A DNA stretch of 64,000 bases from Chlorops oryzae (GCA_020466095.1 CM035806.1:2789303-2853302), one strand, 5' to 3'; shown: positions 41,001 to 46,527, numbered from the stretch's first letter. Notes: a model not told the origin generated them from the sequence alone. Translations and numbers: made by a program.

Positions 41001-41266
41001 ACTTGAGAGCACTCGATTGCTGACATCGGTCGGCGGCGTTCTCCTTTTGCGGCTCGTAATGTCTCGTTTGGCCGGCCATTATTGTTACTGCCAAGCCAAT
41101 TGATGCTGCCATTGCTGGCAGGGACTTCCGGTGACGGACAACGTTCATAGCGCAGCAGCACACACACGTTCACGTCGTTCGTGGCCAGAACGTCGGTCAA
41201 TTGCGATGAGTAGCTTTTCCGTTTCGACAAACTGCCGCCGACGATTTCTTCGATTCCGGCGGCCAT
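1923..41266 (-). CDS. Epac: Epac: cAMP-regulated Rap guanine nucleotide exchange factor (gene span; 3' end outside window)
   Basis: Epac senses cAMP directly and, when cAMP binds, loads Rap1/Rap2 with GTP at membranes, affecting adhesion, secretion and neuronal signalling. Thirteen exons on the minus strand (listed separately) join in phase to 2241 nt, 747 codons. Order of domains: unmatched N-terminus (about 1-136), DEP (about 140-240), cyclic-nucleotide-binding domain (about 270-410) with phosphate-binding cassette [15 protein letters not shown] (about 431-560), Ras-associating domain (about 575-690), and the start of the CDC25-homology domain (about 705-747). The cassette has Lys where PKA regulatory subunits have Glu (FGxLA), as in vertebrate EPAC2. 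The architecture matches EPAC1-type and short EPAC2-type proteins: there is a single cNBD after DEP, and no exon for an N-terminal cNBD-A was seen. The remaining catalytic exons lie left of base 1. Exon recognition is from family knowledge; splice sites were read directly. Confidence 0.95.
2212..2673 (-). CDS. Epac: Epac exon 12 (end of REM and Ras-associating domain)
   Basis: A 462-nt exon (154 codons, phase 0/0) between acceptor GATAG and donor CTG|GTCAGT. It begins [20 protein letters not shown] and includes the linker [18 protein letters not shown], then the ubiquitin-like RA domain ([20 protein letters not shown] ... [20 protein letters not shown]). In vertebrate EPAC2 the RA domain binds Ras-GTP. 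It is the longest exon and is strongly conserved. Confidence 0.97.
2785..2938 (-). CDS. Epac: Epac exon 11 (REM domain, part 2; follows an AC acceptor)
   Basis: A 154-nt exon starting right after an AC acceptor and ending GAG|GTAAGA. After the completed Tyr it encodes [40 protein letters not shown] and [11 protein letters not shown]. This matches the REM (Ras exchanger motif) region, which stabilises the catalytic domain. Confidence 0.95.
3346..3825 (-). repeat. TCCGAAA minisatellite array 2 (inverted relative to array 1)
   Basis: Same family as array 1 but in the opposite orientation: GACTCCGAAATGATTCCGAA, AATATGAGCCTCAGAAATAT and GTGAGAAATAAGAGG recur over about 480 bp. It sits inside the U12-type intron. 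Confidence 0.85.
5308..6000. repeat. Diverged duplicate of the hexanucleotide locus
   Basis: About 85 bp of unique DNA preceding the array (AGCACATCCC...GATCGTCCTT...CTCCGCTGATTTATTTACTC) occurs at about 5309-5393 and again at 6297-6375. In the first copy the following hexamers (5394-5995) are heavily broken by indels. Either an older duplication or poorly polished consensus of the same array. Confidence 0.8.
6350..7712. repeat. Hexanucleotide array (TCTCTA/TCTATG)n, about 1.36 kb
   Basis: Almost pure CTATCT-type hexamers with TCTATG and TCTATT variants, giving long spurious open frames on both strands because the period is a multiple of three. A perfect TCTCTA core spans about 6505-6600. 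It lies within the U12-type intron, so the Epac transcript would carry a purine-rich (GAUAGA)n run. Confidence 0.95.
8554..8715 (-). CDS. Epac: Epac exon 10 (REM domain, part 1; ends at a U12 donor)
   Basis: A 162-nt exon after acceptor TTTTGCAG. It encodes [20 protein letters not shown], then [20 protein letters not shown] and [13 protein letters not shown]. It lacks a GT donor; continued reading would meet TAA at once. The exon stops after AAC TA at the sequence ATATCCTTTTC, the canonical donor of U12-type AT-AC introns, and the split Tyr codon is completed by exon 11. Confidence 0.95.
9172..10039. mobile_element. TIR element, about 870 bp (family shared with 34945-35087)
   Basis: Ends are inverted: AATACTCCCTCTTAAG at the left and CTTAAGAGGAGTGAGTATT at the right. 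Inner segments (CTACGGGACCGAAAAA, AAACACTAGAGCATTCCCAA, GTCCGTTTAAGAGTGG) recur in the short copy at 34945-35087. Interior is AT-rich with no transposase. The ends resemble pogo/Tigger-type termini, an inference from general look only. Confidence 0.75.
10315..10491 (-). CDS. Epac: Epac exon 9 (end of cNBD, hinge/lid)
   Basis: A 177-nt exon between acceptor AATATAG and donor TTTAA|GTATGT. It completes the cassette Arg and continues [59 protein letters not shown]. This covers the C-terminal hinge helix of the cNBD, whose movement releases autoinhibition, and the switchboard region leading to REM. Confidence 0.96.
11338..11460. mobile_element. Possible end of a related TIR element
   Basis: ACAGTAGACTCGCGGTTACT resembles the terminus TATACTCTCGGTTAAG of the element at 34945. 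The other end was not found, so this is only a possible solo remnant. Confidence 0.25.
11604..11925 (+). repeat. Dispersed repeat copy A (inverted copy at 21050-21352)
   Basis: Sequence from ATGATGTCAGTAGGAATTC to TTAAATACTAGGGGG is found, diverged and with small indels, as the reverse complement at 21050-21352. Shared landmarks include GAACGTCCTACATGCCGTAT, GGTCTATCCCAGCATAT and CATCCGATTGGAAT. It abuts the 5' end of the RTE fragment. No long coding frame. Confidence 0.75.
11930..13240 (+). pseudogene. Degraded RTE-clade LINE (reverse transcriptase remnant)
   Basis: Fragments in all three plus frames match the reverse transcriptase of RTE-type non-LTR retrotransposons, in the right order: a [20 protein letters not shown] block and [20 protein letters not shown] (12114-12260), the catalytic YADD motif (about 12440), LRLNVGK and [15 protein letters not shown] (12535-12675), and the C-terminal [20 protein letters not shown] region (13058-13120). 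Reading is broken by frameshifts (near 12320, 12830 and 12985) and an in-frame TGA near 12517. The endonuclease and 5' part are missing. It is 5'-truncated and dead, inserted in the Epac intron between exons 8 and 9, opposite to the gene. Confidence 0.9.
13245..15180. other. Epac intron between exons 8 and 9, plain part
   Basis: AT-rich DNA with poly-A/T runs (near 13410, 14450, 14575 and 14790). A TTTGTTTGTGTTTCG-type run lies at 13920-13980. No exon or convincing repeat seen. Confidence 0.5.
15185..16090 (-). repeat. TCCGAAA minisatellite array 3
   Basis: About 900 bp of tandem units such as ATGACTCCGAAATGATTCCG and AAATAAGACGCTTATAAA, in the same orientation as array 2. A block of about 110 bp within 15410-15540 recurs near 15650-15730. 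It lies in the intron between exons 8 and 9. Confidence 0.85.
16752..16896 (-). CDS. Epac: Epac exon 8 (cNBD with phosphate-binding cassette)
   Basis: A 145-nt exon between acceptor AATATAG and donor AG|GTGAGT. It encodes [20 protein letters not shown], then [20 protein letters not shown] and LALINDAP. It holds the beta-roll and the cAMP phosphate-binding cassette. The codon of the cassette arginine that contacts the cyclic phosphate in this family is split by the following intron (AG|G). Confidence 0.97.
16900..19150. other. Epac intron between exons 7 and 8, plain part
   Basis: AT-rich with a (TA)n run near 17675-17692. Small open frames have no recognisable content. Nothing else seen. Confidence 0.5.
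19157..20183. mobile_element. TIR element with a second MITE nested in it
   Basis: Left end ATTAGGGTGTCCCGGAAAGG and right end ATGTGGGACACCCCAATAAT are inverted. The right sub-terminal DNA (CAACCTCTAAACC ... AAAAATACTTTACCCCATGA) recurs near 21980-22097. It is interrupted by the element at 19465-19982. No transposase frame. Confidence 0.65.
19465..19982. mobile_element. MITE, 518 bp, with about 27-bp inverted ends
   Basis: Begins AGCATGTTTCCATATAGTGC and ends GCACTATGTGGAAACATGCT; the inverted ends match over about 27 bp with one mismatch. The GCATTAACTATATGCATTAA motif is repeated in the interior. Inserted into the element at 19157-20183. Confidence 0.85.
20757..21049. mobile_element. Partial copy of the GGAGACTACTTTTTAGAT element
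   Basis: GAGAGACTACTTTTTAGATT ... CTTGAAAATCCTTTTTTGTT followed by the ACACTGAGAAAA/TTCAGTGTATTCCCAGTT segment, matching the left end and internal repeat of 30796-32053. Confidence 0.7.
21050..21352 (-). repeat. Dispersed repeat copy B
   Basis: Reverse-complement copy of the 11604-11925 repeat, starting CCCCCTAGTATTAAATTTCA and ending near GACATCATTTTGCATTA. It directly follows the element at 20757-21049. Confidence 0.75.
21450..21880 (+). repeat. Tandem duplication, two units of about 215 bp
   Basis: AATAAACACCTTACTCTTGT ... GGTATATGAAAAA ... ATGCGGACACTCAGGTAATA at 21465-21650 recurs at 21670-21875 with numerous small indels. Confidence 0.75.
21893..22097. mobile_element. Diverged copy of the GGGACACCCC-ended family
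   Basis: Starts GGGGTGTCCGCAAATGAGGG and ends TTTTTGGGACATCCTAATT. Its interior CCGCAACCTCTAAACTTTTA resembles the right part of the 19157-20183 element. Confidence 0.5.
22110..22838. mobile_element. Long-TIR element related to the GGGACACCCC family
   Basis: Left AAGCTTATATGCTAAAATAT... AAAGGTTTAAAGGTTGCG pairs with right GCGACCTCTCAACCTTTTAC ... ATATTTTAGCATATAAGCTT, an inverted repeat of about 85 bp. It ends near TTTTGGGACACCCCAATG. A solo copy of this arm lies at about 20495-20570. Confidence 0.65.
23311..23456 (-). CDS. Epac: Epac exon 7 (cNBD, N-terminal part)
   Basis: A 146-nt exon between acceptor TTCTTTAG and donor ATAC|GTAAGT. It encodes [20 protein letters not shown] and [20 protein letters not shown], then SHAQAGTI. 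This is the N-terminal helical bundle and first strand of the cyclic-nucleotide-binding domain; vertebrate EPAC has DLEIVYEELLHIKALSHLS at the same place. Confidence 0.96.
23710..23861. mobile_element. Short MITE with repeated right terminus
   Basis: Left end CAGCCCTATTCTGAATAATT; right end TTTTTCAGAATAGGGCTG, which is present three times in tandem (TATTTTTCAGAATAGGGCTG units, about 23800-23861). Confidence 0.75.
23965..24178. mobile_element. MITE, 214 bp, with a perfect 25-bp TIR
   Basis: Left CAGGGGTGTCACAGAATCCG (continuing ATAGC) equals the reverse complement of the right end over 25 bp without mismatch. Flanked by ATT on both sides, a possible 3-bp target duplication, which would suit PIF/Harbinger-like elements (inference). 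The perfect TIR suggests recent activity. Confidence 0.88.
24764..24769 (-). terminator. Polyadenylation signal of the nested coiled-coil gene
   Basis: AATAAA on the minus strand, about 170 nt beyond the stop codon of the nested gene. It is a common hexamer in AT-rich DNA, so it is supported mainly by position. Confidence 0.45.
24941..26170 (-). CDS. Nested single-exon coiled-coil protein, unrecognised
   Basis: An uninterrupted 409-codon frame with start ATG at 26170 (AATATGTCTGTC) and stop TAG at 24941. It lies inside the Epac intron between exons 6 and 7, on the same strand as its host. It is clearly more GC-rich than the flanks and shows codon-like composition. The N-terminal ~110 residues are basic and Ser/Lys-rich. 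Residues about 135-350 form a long Glu/Gln/Lys-rich heptad-like coiled coil (for example [40 protein letters not shown]). The tail is short, hydrophobic and Pro-rich ([19 protein letters not shown]). There is no signal peptide. AATAAA lies about 170 nt downstream (near 24764). A structural or cytoskeletal role is plausible from the coiled coil only. It could be an old retrocopy that became a gene, because it is intronless. Confidence 0.85.
   Translation of the reverse strand: MSVVEKGANIARESCEKPNSKDSSRNGSKEIIMQKNKDQYAGKAVKKHAKTAIVPPLQRQGTFTRTCYRYRKSISQIDMKLARRSGFLNFSPAHKKRLNGHQIDGQTEIVSHDDQDLRLAGMRVYVTFMKNAWRRRRDETKTLTNVIMELRKDNALMKNQLHLFKSLFYAEKSTNDELTQHLKTTTDQMHSLEETQKRLEATNAQLEKKRMNTEQQLMIKIQDHHALNVFFKQTKTELFEVMSELQDIRSKLDTEESKVQQLETEKHQLIKNFEILCEHTQAEVDDLQHKLLGKDDQIKAMHSRHETELNNSKECFFRQICDYNANELKLRQELDEAEEELKVLRHCLAATMGQRIQKCWKNAFLVHRATFHVIHWFAYGLLPALPPPMVSNPFPLNFTLEKAMSIMKR
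26395..26975 (+). repeat. TTTCGGAC minisatellite array 4
   Basis: About 580 bp of CATTTCGGACTCATTTCGGA repeats with the landmark TTTTTGACTCACGTCGGAC near 26520, 26657, 26760 and 26858 (spacing about 136, 103 and 98). Oriented like array 1, it starts about 225 bp upstream of the nested coiled-coil gene. Confidence 0.85.
27782..27935. mobile_element. Foldback MITE, about 154 bp
   Basis: AAGGTGCTTCCCCACTTGGC / GCCAAGTGGGACCAAGAAGA-ACCTT inverted ends, with AAGTAAAGCGCTT matched by AACGCTTTAATT inside. Unique AT-rich core between them. Confidence 0.75.
28454..28640 (-). CDS. Epac: Epac exon 6 (end of DEP, linker to cNBD)
   Basis: A 187-nt exon between acceptor AATTCAG and donor CC|GTAAGT. It carries the end of DEP ([20 protein letters not shown]), an acidic/Ser-rich linker ([12 protein letters not shown]) and the helix entering the cNBD ([20 protein letters not shown], then LRKP). 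The length and phase (2 in, 2 out) fit the neighbouring exons exactly. Confidence 0.95.
29108..29249 (-). CDS. Epac: Epac exon 5 (DEP domain core)
   Basis: A 142-nt exon between acceptor TTCGAAG and donor CATG|GTAAGT. It encodes [20 protein letters not shown] followed by [20 protein letters not shown] and [15 protein letters not shown] and the RAQAxGMWQxLLExGVLxH block are hallmark DEP sequences of EPAC proteins; the domain directs membrane recruitment. The acceptor has a weak polypyrimidine tract close to the AG. Confidence 0.95.
29721..29807 (-). CDS. Epac: Epac exon 4 (start of DEP domain)
   Basis: An 87-nt exon, phase 0 at both ends, between acceptor TTACAG and donor AAA|GTAAGT. It encodes 29 residues starting [20 protein letters not shown] and ending CLKDRK, which align with the first helix of the EPAC DEP domain (vertebrate ...RDRKYHLRTY...). 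It is separated from exon 3 by an intron of about 7.9 kb. Confidence 0.9.
29810..30790. other. Epac intron upstream of exon 4
   Basis: AT-rich with long poly-A tracts (near 30005 and 30290). No exon seen. Confidence 0.5.
30796..32053. mobile_element. TIR element, 1.26 kb, with internal tandem repeats
   Basis: Left arm CACTTGGAGACTACTTTTTA ... GAACGGCCTTTGAAAATATC and right arm GATATTTCAAGGGCCGTTCA ... AAAAAGTAGTCTCCACAGTG are inverted over about 80-100 bp. Between them, several diverged units of about 120-135 bp each carry CACTGAAAAAAATTTT, TTTTAGTTTTGTG and CTCAGTGTAAAAAT. Non-coding. Lies in the intron between exons 3 and 4. Confidence 0.8.
32055..33715. other. Epac intron between exons 3 and 4, plain part
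   Basis: AT-rich, with GTGTGTGCGTGCGTG runs near 32903-32945. No coding exon or clear repeat seen. Confidence 0.5.
33718..34640 (+). repeat. Noisy tandem duplication, two units of about 400-500 bp
   Basis: GACAGAGGGTATTACTTTTT, GGGGAATTTTCACC, TTTTAAGCAAAGGTCAT, TATGCCTCGGA and CAATTTGGTCGT occur in the same order at 33727-34200 and 34247-34620. The second copy lacks many single bases and short blocks, as if riddled with deletions. Confidence 0.75.
34945..35087. mobile_element. Short deletion derivative (MITE) of the 9172-10039 family
   Basis: About 143 bp: TATACTCTCGGTTAAGCGGA then CACCTACGGGACCG, joined to the family's right end (AACACTAGAGCATTCCCAAA ... GTCCGCTTAAG ... GAGAGTACA). The middle about 700 bp of the long copy is missing, the classic relation of a MITE to a longer element. 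Confidence 0.75.
35598..36412. mobile_element. TIR element with subterminal tandem repeats and an internal SINE
   Basis: Left end CCCAGCGGAAAATTATCTCC; right end GACATTTCCCGCTGGG. From about 35600 to 35945 three units of about 115 bp repeat GCATGACAATGTCATCAGTG, ATGTCATCGAGGACATACAG and GAGGACATGTCATCGTGAAG. The right part (36245-36410) is also rich in TGACATT/AATGTCA. Many ATGACAT/ATGTCAT half-sites suggest protein-binding repeats (inference). A tRNA-like head sits in the middle. Confidence 0.65.
36012..36240 (+). repeat. tRNA-derived SINE-like sequence
   Basis: TGGCGTAGATGA (36015-36026) resembles a pol III A box, and GGGTTCGATCCC (36058-36069) is a near-perfect B box about 32 nt later, the spacing found in tRNA genes. 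An anticodon-arm-like TCGG...CCGA lies between them, but no acceptor stem closes, so it is a tRNA-derived SINE head rather than a tRNA. The right boundary is uncertain. Confidence 0.65.
37682..37773 (-). CDS. Epac: Epac exon 3
   Basis: A 92-nt exon from acceptor TTTCAG to donor GAG|GTAAGC. It encodes a Pro/Ser-rich linker ([20 protein letters not shown], then [11 protein letters not shown]) just before the DEP domain. The repeated TSP and SP motifs are potential proline-directed phosphosites (inference). Confidence 0.85.
38262..38700. repeat. TATCGAT-rich degenerate array, part 1
   Basis: Dozens of ATCGATTATTGAA / ACTATCGATTATCGAA units of about 14-20 bp, including several exact TATCGATA octamers (near 38278, 38376 and 38474). 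TATCGATA is the core recognised by the fly factor DREF and overlaps BEAF-type CGATA sites. Whether these sites act is unknown. In the Epac intron between exons 2 and 3. Confidence 0.85.
38795..39020. repeat. TATCGAT-rich degenerate array, part 2
   Basis: Same kind of units (TATCGATTATA, AACTTATCGATTATACAAAT), ending AACTATCGATAGCTCTG. It is separated from part 1 by about 95 bp (AAACCCATTAATAAGACCAA ... CACACCTTGCCGTCATG) that recurs at 39030-39110, so array and flank were duplicated together. Confidence 0.85.
39018..39170. repeat. Repeat flank shared with 38690-38785 and with 59225-59285
   Basis: AACCCATAAATAAGACAAAA...CACACCTTGCCCCGTCATGA repeats the flank of array part 1. The following TATGTGTCCTATTTTATAAA...CAAAATGAGAATTATA is also found at 59225-59285 on the other side of both gaps. 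Confidence 0.6.
39175..40640. other. Epac intron between exons 2 and 3, left of exon 2
   Basis: Contains GGCCCGTACGCACGGGGGAA (39233-39252) and a G-rich GGCAGGGGGGGCTCC stretch near 39604, probably parts of another diverged repeat; similar CCCCTGCGTACGC occurs near 27655. No exon found. Confidence 0.45.
40652..40703 (-). CDS. Epac: Epac exon 2
   Basis: A 52-nt exon between acceptor TTTCAG and donor GTAAGT, encoding [17 protein letters not shown] plus one base of the next Gly codon. It enters in phase 0 and exits in phase 1, matching exon 3. It has no domain of its own. Confidence 0.8.
41003..41266 (-). CDS. Epac: Epac exon 1 (putative first coding exon)
   Basis: ATG at 41266 in the context ATAATGGCC opens 88 codons ([20 protein letters not shown]...) rich in Ser, Asn and Arg, with no known domain. 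A donor CAA|GTACGC ends it in phase 0 at 41003. An alternative donor CGC|GTAATA, 6 bp further on, would add two residues, also in phase 0. It joins exon 2 in frame (...SAIECSQ / KNKELMND...). Upstream DNA is CT/GAGA-rich, as at many fly promoters. It could be one of several alternative first exons; family members differ most here, so this exon is less certain than the others. Confidence 0.7.
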
Positions 41267-41279
41267 TATTCACGTTCGA

Positions 41280-41430
41280 GCTTTTCCTTCCTCGTCACTC
41301 TCGCTCGCTCGCTCTCGCTCTCGCTCTCTTTCACTCGCGCAATCACACACTCAATCTTTGTGGTTTTCTCGATTGATTTTTCTTTATTTCTTTTGCTAAT
41401 GCCGTTGCTGCTGCTACTGCTGCTGCAGCA
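41280..41430 (-). promoter_or_regulatory. GAGA/CT-rich region upstream of Epac exon 1
   Basis: Just upstream of the first Epac ATG, the plus strand shows runs of CTCGCTCGCTCTCGCTCTCG (minus strand GAGCGAGAG), followed by CTG/CAG repeats near 41405-41430. Clustered GAGAG elements are typical of fly promoters bound by GAGA factor. No clear TATA box or initiator could be chosen. The role as 5'UTR or promoter is inferred from position. Confidence 0.45.
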
Positions 41431-42484
41431 TTGGACCGCGTCACGAATGGAAAGGTGTGCGGCTTAAATTCGGAATTCGACACTTCACATTTTCACATGA
41501 ATTTCGAGAATGTTTTCCACCAACACATTTCCCCGATTTTCTTCGTCTGTTACAATTCGAGAACAAAATCGCACATTTCATTCAATCACGGCGAGACAAC
41601 GACACGACGAAACCTGATTGCCCGACGACTGTGTTGTATGACGCATCGCGAGAATTTCGCGAAATTTCAGACATGCAAGCCGCGGCGCGCGCCGTGCAAG
41701 CCAAGCAAGGAAAGACGACAAACAAAGCAAATGAATGCAAAATGAAAAAGAAGTCAAAAAATCGTTCAAAATTCAAGAAAAAAAAAATTCTTTTTTTTCG
41801 CGAACTCCACACTCCATCGATTTCGACATGAGAGTGGGTTATGGGAGCACGTTCTGCTCGAATTGAAAACGTTAAAGCGAATCGCAAGGCGAAGCAAAAA
41901 AAAAAAATATTCATTATCGGAACCATAAGCGACCAGCTGAGCTGATGTGCGGAACAAATTTCCTTTTTTTTTCTTTCTATTTTTCATTTTTCTGTTTCTT
42001 CTTCTTTATGTTTTTTCTTTTTTTTTTTTTTTTTTTGCCTTCTGCACATGCTTTTTCTTTAGGTACATTTGTATCAGCCGAAAAAAAAGCTTTTCTTTTC
42101 AAGGTATAGGTTAGTTAGTTTGCATGTTGATTGGAGCGCAAGGTAAATGAATATATGAACGAACATGCTCATTTACGTATGTATGGTATATGTATGTTCG
42201 TGTGTGTGTGTGTTGTTGGTAGGGGGAAGGGGGGCGCTGAACTTTGCTTATCAGTAGCCACTCAGTGATTTCAGTTTGTAAGCCAGCCAGTCAGTCAGGC
42301 AGTCTGTCGGGCACAATCTGAGCGTTTTCTATCGCTCAGAATTCGAATCGCTTTTCAAGTTCAAAGAATGAGCGCGATGCCAATGATGATAACTCTTGGA
42401 AATTTCACTAATGAAGACTTTTAAAAAATTTTTATGGTTTTTTTTTGGCATTCTTGGCTTCTTTTAAAAACTGAATGTTGGAAT

Positions 42485-43000
42485 GTGGTTATTCTTCTCT
42501 CTGTGGAGATTGCCATTGAATGAATACACATGAAATAATGAGTCTTTAACCCTCTTAATTCCTGGCTCGGTCTCTAGACGGACTGGTTTCGAACAAATTA
42601 CCAAAAAATAAAAAAAATCCTAATAATTTCAGATTCATGTTTTTCTACCCGAAATTAGCCTTATCTGAACTTTTCAGTTTAAAAAAAAATTTTTTTGGCA
42701 TTAGAGGGTTAAATAAATTTTCAAAATTTCTTAATTTCATAATTTATTGTGGTTATTCTTCTCTCTGTGGAGATTGCAATTGAATGAATACGCATGAAAT
42801 AATGAGTCTTTAACCCTCTAATTCCGGACTGGTTTCGAACAAATTACCAAAAAAAAAAAAAATTCCTAATAATTTCAGATTTATGTTTTTCTACCCGAAA
42901 TTAGCCTTATCTGAACTTTTCAGTGAAAAAAAAAATTTTTTTTGGCATTAGAGGGTTAAATAAATTTTCAAAATTTCTTAATTTCATAATTTATTGAATT
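42485..43000 (+). repeat. Tandem duplication, two units of about 255 bp
   Basis: GTGGTTATTCTTCTCTCTGT ... AATTTCATAATTTATT occurs at 42485-42748 and again at 42749-43000 with few differences: the first copy has about 12 extra bases (CTCGGTCTCTAGA) and homopolymer changes. Confidence 0.85.
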
Positions 43001-43004
43001 CTTA

Positions 43005-45540
43005 TGAAATGTTTAATGTGCGCCGGGGTGTATTCGCATAAAATTTTTTAATAGTTTATTGCAGATCAATATAATATATAGCCCTTTTCTAAATGAATAT
43101 TCCCTGGGAGTTTAATCCCTGGGCCGAAAAAGGATGTATTCTAAGCGTTAATAAAAAAAAAGAATATAATATAAGCCTCTGCTTAGTTTAGGTTAGGGCC
43201 AAGTATAGCCCGAGAGCAATGTGTGTCGCAATATGGAAATAAAGAGATGAACAGAAAGAACCACAAATTTTCACCTAGCTGGGTGACGACCTTGGCCCTT
43301 GTATAACCGGGCCTTGTGATACCAAATAATTGAGAAAATAAGAGAATGCAGTAAAGCGCTACAACATTCGACTTACGGAGTTAACCCAACCTTGCTCGTA
43401 TTAAATGGTACCTCATTTTACTATCGGATTGCACAAACTGACGGTCAACGCGGTGCAACGTTAATATAAGAATTAAATAAACAAGTAAATTATAAAAAAA
43501 AAATTTGTTCAATTTTTTCTAGCTTGGGAAAATACATTCAGCTTACATACGGGATCTAAATTGAAATTGAAAAAACAAACGAAGAATATTTTTTTTTTTT
43601 TAGTCTTAATTTAGTTTATTTAAACTTTTACAGGTGCAAGAACGGGACTTTTCAATCGGTCCAAGGAGAATAACGATCGAATTTTGACATTTTCGCTATA
43701 TTCCACTAAAAAAAGTACGCAGAACAAGTGCCATAAAAAACAGAACACCTCTGCTAAAAACAGATATGATGGTCACCGTAGCTATAACTAGTGTAGTAAA
43801 ATCTACAGGGGCACTAAGAAAGCCACTAAAGAGGCGGCCCACGATGACGCCAGGATAGAATTTTCTATCCGAGTTTTACCTAGGGAAAATTATATAGGCC
43901 CTGTCTAGAATATTCACGTCATCACCAATATAGGAGCTATTCTACTCAGCGCCAAAGTAGGGCCAAGATAAGCCCGATCGAGTCAAGATTTGTTAGTCCA
44001 CGGCCTGCCTAGACCCAGCCAAGATTTATCTATATTGTAGCAAATCTAGCTAGGCCCAAGCTAATCACCAGACTTCTCTAGGCAATTTTCCAACCGGGTA
44101 TTTTTGAAGCCTTAATAAAACCATTCCATTGCGAAAATAATTTCCCTCCTCCCTATTTATTTAGTAGATTATGCAGTACAGGTTTAAGAAAGAAAACTCT
44201 TTTTCCGAGTCAGTCCTAAAATGAAGCCCGCTCTTGAATTTTCTACCTCAACTCCGAAAGGATTAAAAAATAAAAAAATATTGATCCCTTCGGAGTCCGC
44301 CGATAGAATGATGGATGATTGATCTCAAATAAGAATATTCTTTTAGAAGCAGAGTTGACCATTCACTGCCCACTAATCGAAAGACCCTGTATCAGGTGGC
44401 CTATTTTAAGCGTTATCGGCATTTAAAGCAACAATGGAATAATCACAAAACGGCCGATTGGGTTCAATTTAAATTATTTAATTATTTATGGTGTGCATAT
44501 GCAAGCTTTGAATAATCGAACAATGTGCAGCATTATTACTGTTTGCGATTAATCGTAATGACCTCATTGTTGACATTGACATTGTGGTCAGCTGCGTATG
44601 TAGGTACATATGTATGTGTGTGTGTGCAGGTGAATGTGTGCGAATGTGAGTTCAATACATTGGCATTCGATTCATAATGAAAACAACCTTCCCAACTAAC
44701 AAAATAGGTCGAAAATAAGTCGATTCGACTGCGTTTAAGGGCACACTATTTGTTTGACCTGACCTAAATAAAGCAAAATTACGTCCATTCGACGTTGATT
44801 CGTCGAAAGTGGGGAATAGAATGGAAGTCGATTGGCAGTAATAATAGGGCATAATAAGGCATTTAGTTGTTAAAGTTAGGGAGTTAAGAATGCAGTTCGA
44901 CCAAAAATAAGTATAAAAGAAGTCAAAAGGACGTCGAAATTACGAAATTTTCACCTAAACTGGGCTTATGAATTAAATGAATTCAAGCAGAGAAAAAGAG
45001 AAAGATATAGGTATAATAATTTCTTACTTATTAATATGTATTTACACATAGTGCAATGAATGAAAGAATGAAAATTCTAGCAACTACTTATGTTATTTGA
45101 AAAAAAGAATAAATAAAGGATGGGTTTTATGGAAAAATATTTTCGATTCACAAAACCAAATTATATATGCCAGCTAAGATTTATGGTGAAAGTATTTCTT
45201 GCAATTCTGAATTTTTCACGGGCCATTTCAATTATGAAAAATAAAAGAAAATTTTATTTAAAAAAATTTTTTTTTCATACTGAAACTGATTGAGAAGAAG
45301 AATTTGCAAACTGAAATACGAAACAAGATGGCAGAACGTAAACATGGACCACAAAGTCGAATATCCTTGTTTTCTTAACCAAATAGGTCAAATTCCATAA
45401 GGTATTCCAACTTATTGAGGCATTCTAGAGACATTTCGACCTAATTCGGCGTTTTGCCTTTAAATCGCCTTGAAAGTAAATATTCCGCCAAAATACTCGA
45501 CATCAAGTAATACTTGCTCGACATTTCACAATCACGTGCG
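43005..45540. other. Region upstream of Epac, diverged repeats
   Basis: Near 43085, TTCTAAATGAATATTCCCTG and AAAAAGGATGTATTCTAAGC resemble 24455-24525 (TTCTAAATGAACATTCCCCA), indicating a dispersed repeat. From 44690 to 45500 and again from 46880 to 47329, AT-rich DNA carries many AGGTCGAA / TCGACTTA motifs. No gene recognised. Confidence 0.45.
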
Positions 45541-45579
45541 TGCAATGTACATTTAGCGCAAATAGAAAGAGATATGGCG

Positions 45580-45587
45580 TGACGTCA
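45580..45587. promoter_or_regulatory. Perfect CRE palindrome TGACGTCA
   Basis: TGACGTCA, the full cAMP-response element bound by CREB/ATF dimers, about 4.3 kb upstream of Epac exon 1. It may instead belong to a repeat, since small TIR elements lie on both sides. Confidence 0.3.
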
Positions 45588-45665
45588 TGAAGGAGTTTTT
45601 CATGACGTGGTTGTTGTCTTGCATGTGAATCAAGGGAACTTTTGTGTTTTATTTTTATATTTGAA

Positions 45666-45905
45666 GAGCTTAGGAACAAAAGGTGACATTTACACTTTTT
45701 ATTTTTTTGAGTAAATTGAGAAATTAAATATTAAAAAGTAACTTTTTGCCCCAGAAGCAGCTTTTCAAGCTCATTTTTCTTCGAAGCAAGTAACTTTTTA
45801 AACTAATCTTACCGGATGATGATAAAAGTCAACCTTTTGAGTCGTATAAAAATGAAAAACCCAAAAATTCCAAACACGTAAATGTCACCTTTTGTTCCTA
45901 AGCTC
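45666..45905. mobile_element. MITE, 240 bp, with a perfect 28-bp TIR
   Basis: GAGCTTAGGAACAAAAGGTG (continuing ACATTTAC) at 45666-45693 is the exact reverse complement of 45878-45905. The core holds a second, weaker inverted pair around AAGTAACTTTTTG. Upstream of Epac exon 1. Confidence 0.88.
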
Positions 45906-46080
45906 CTCATTTAACTAACGATTTAATTAAAAAATCCTATTTTTTTGTTGTATTTTACGCCGAGATTTAACTAAATCGAGTTTTGGTCCCGGTCAACAAA
46001 CTGGGCATATATTTATGTTTGAATTAATGCATAAAAAACTCAAAACTTTTTACTTTGGAAAATAATAAATGTATTCTCTT

Positions 46081-46114
<34 letters not shown>
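46081..46114. repeat. (ACAG)n microsatellite
   Basis: About eight perfect ACAG/GACA units, upstream of Epac. Confidence 0.9.
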
Positions 46115-46527
46115 GGACAAATGAACAGACGGAGGGGCATACTTAAATATAAGCTTAATATAAAAAGGGCGTAACATGCATTTTCAGTATTTTACAGGAA
46201 AAAAAATAACTGAATAAAAGAGGAAGATTTGTAGTTTTGACTTTTTAATGTAGTTATTATAAGAAAGTCTAAGTAATTGAATACTGTAAAATTGTTTAAC
46301 CATTTTATATTTCCCATAAAACTGTTTTCGGTTTAAAATGTAATCCTTCAAAATATTTGTGCATTTCAAGTTGAATTTTTAGTCGAAATGAATTCAGATT
46401 CTAGAGCATGCCTGTATATGATATGACCATCTACGAAATTCATCTATATTAAGCTAACGATATGTCTTTTTTACTCTATAGAAAAATATTGAAAACATTA
46501 CCTACTATTTTCAAAAAATAAAAACAT

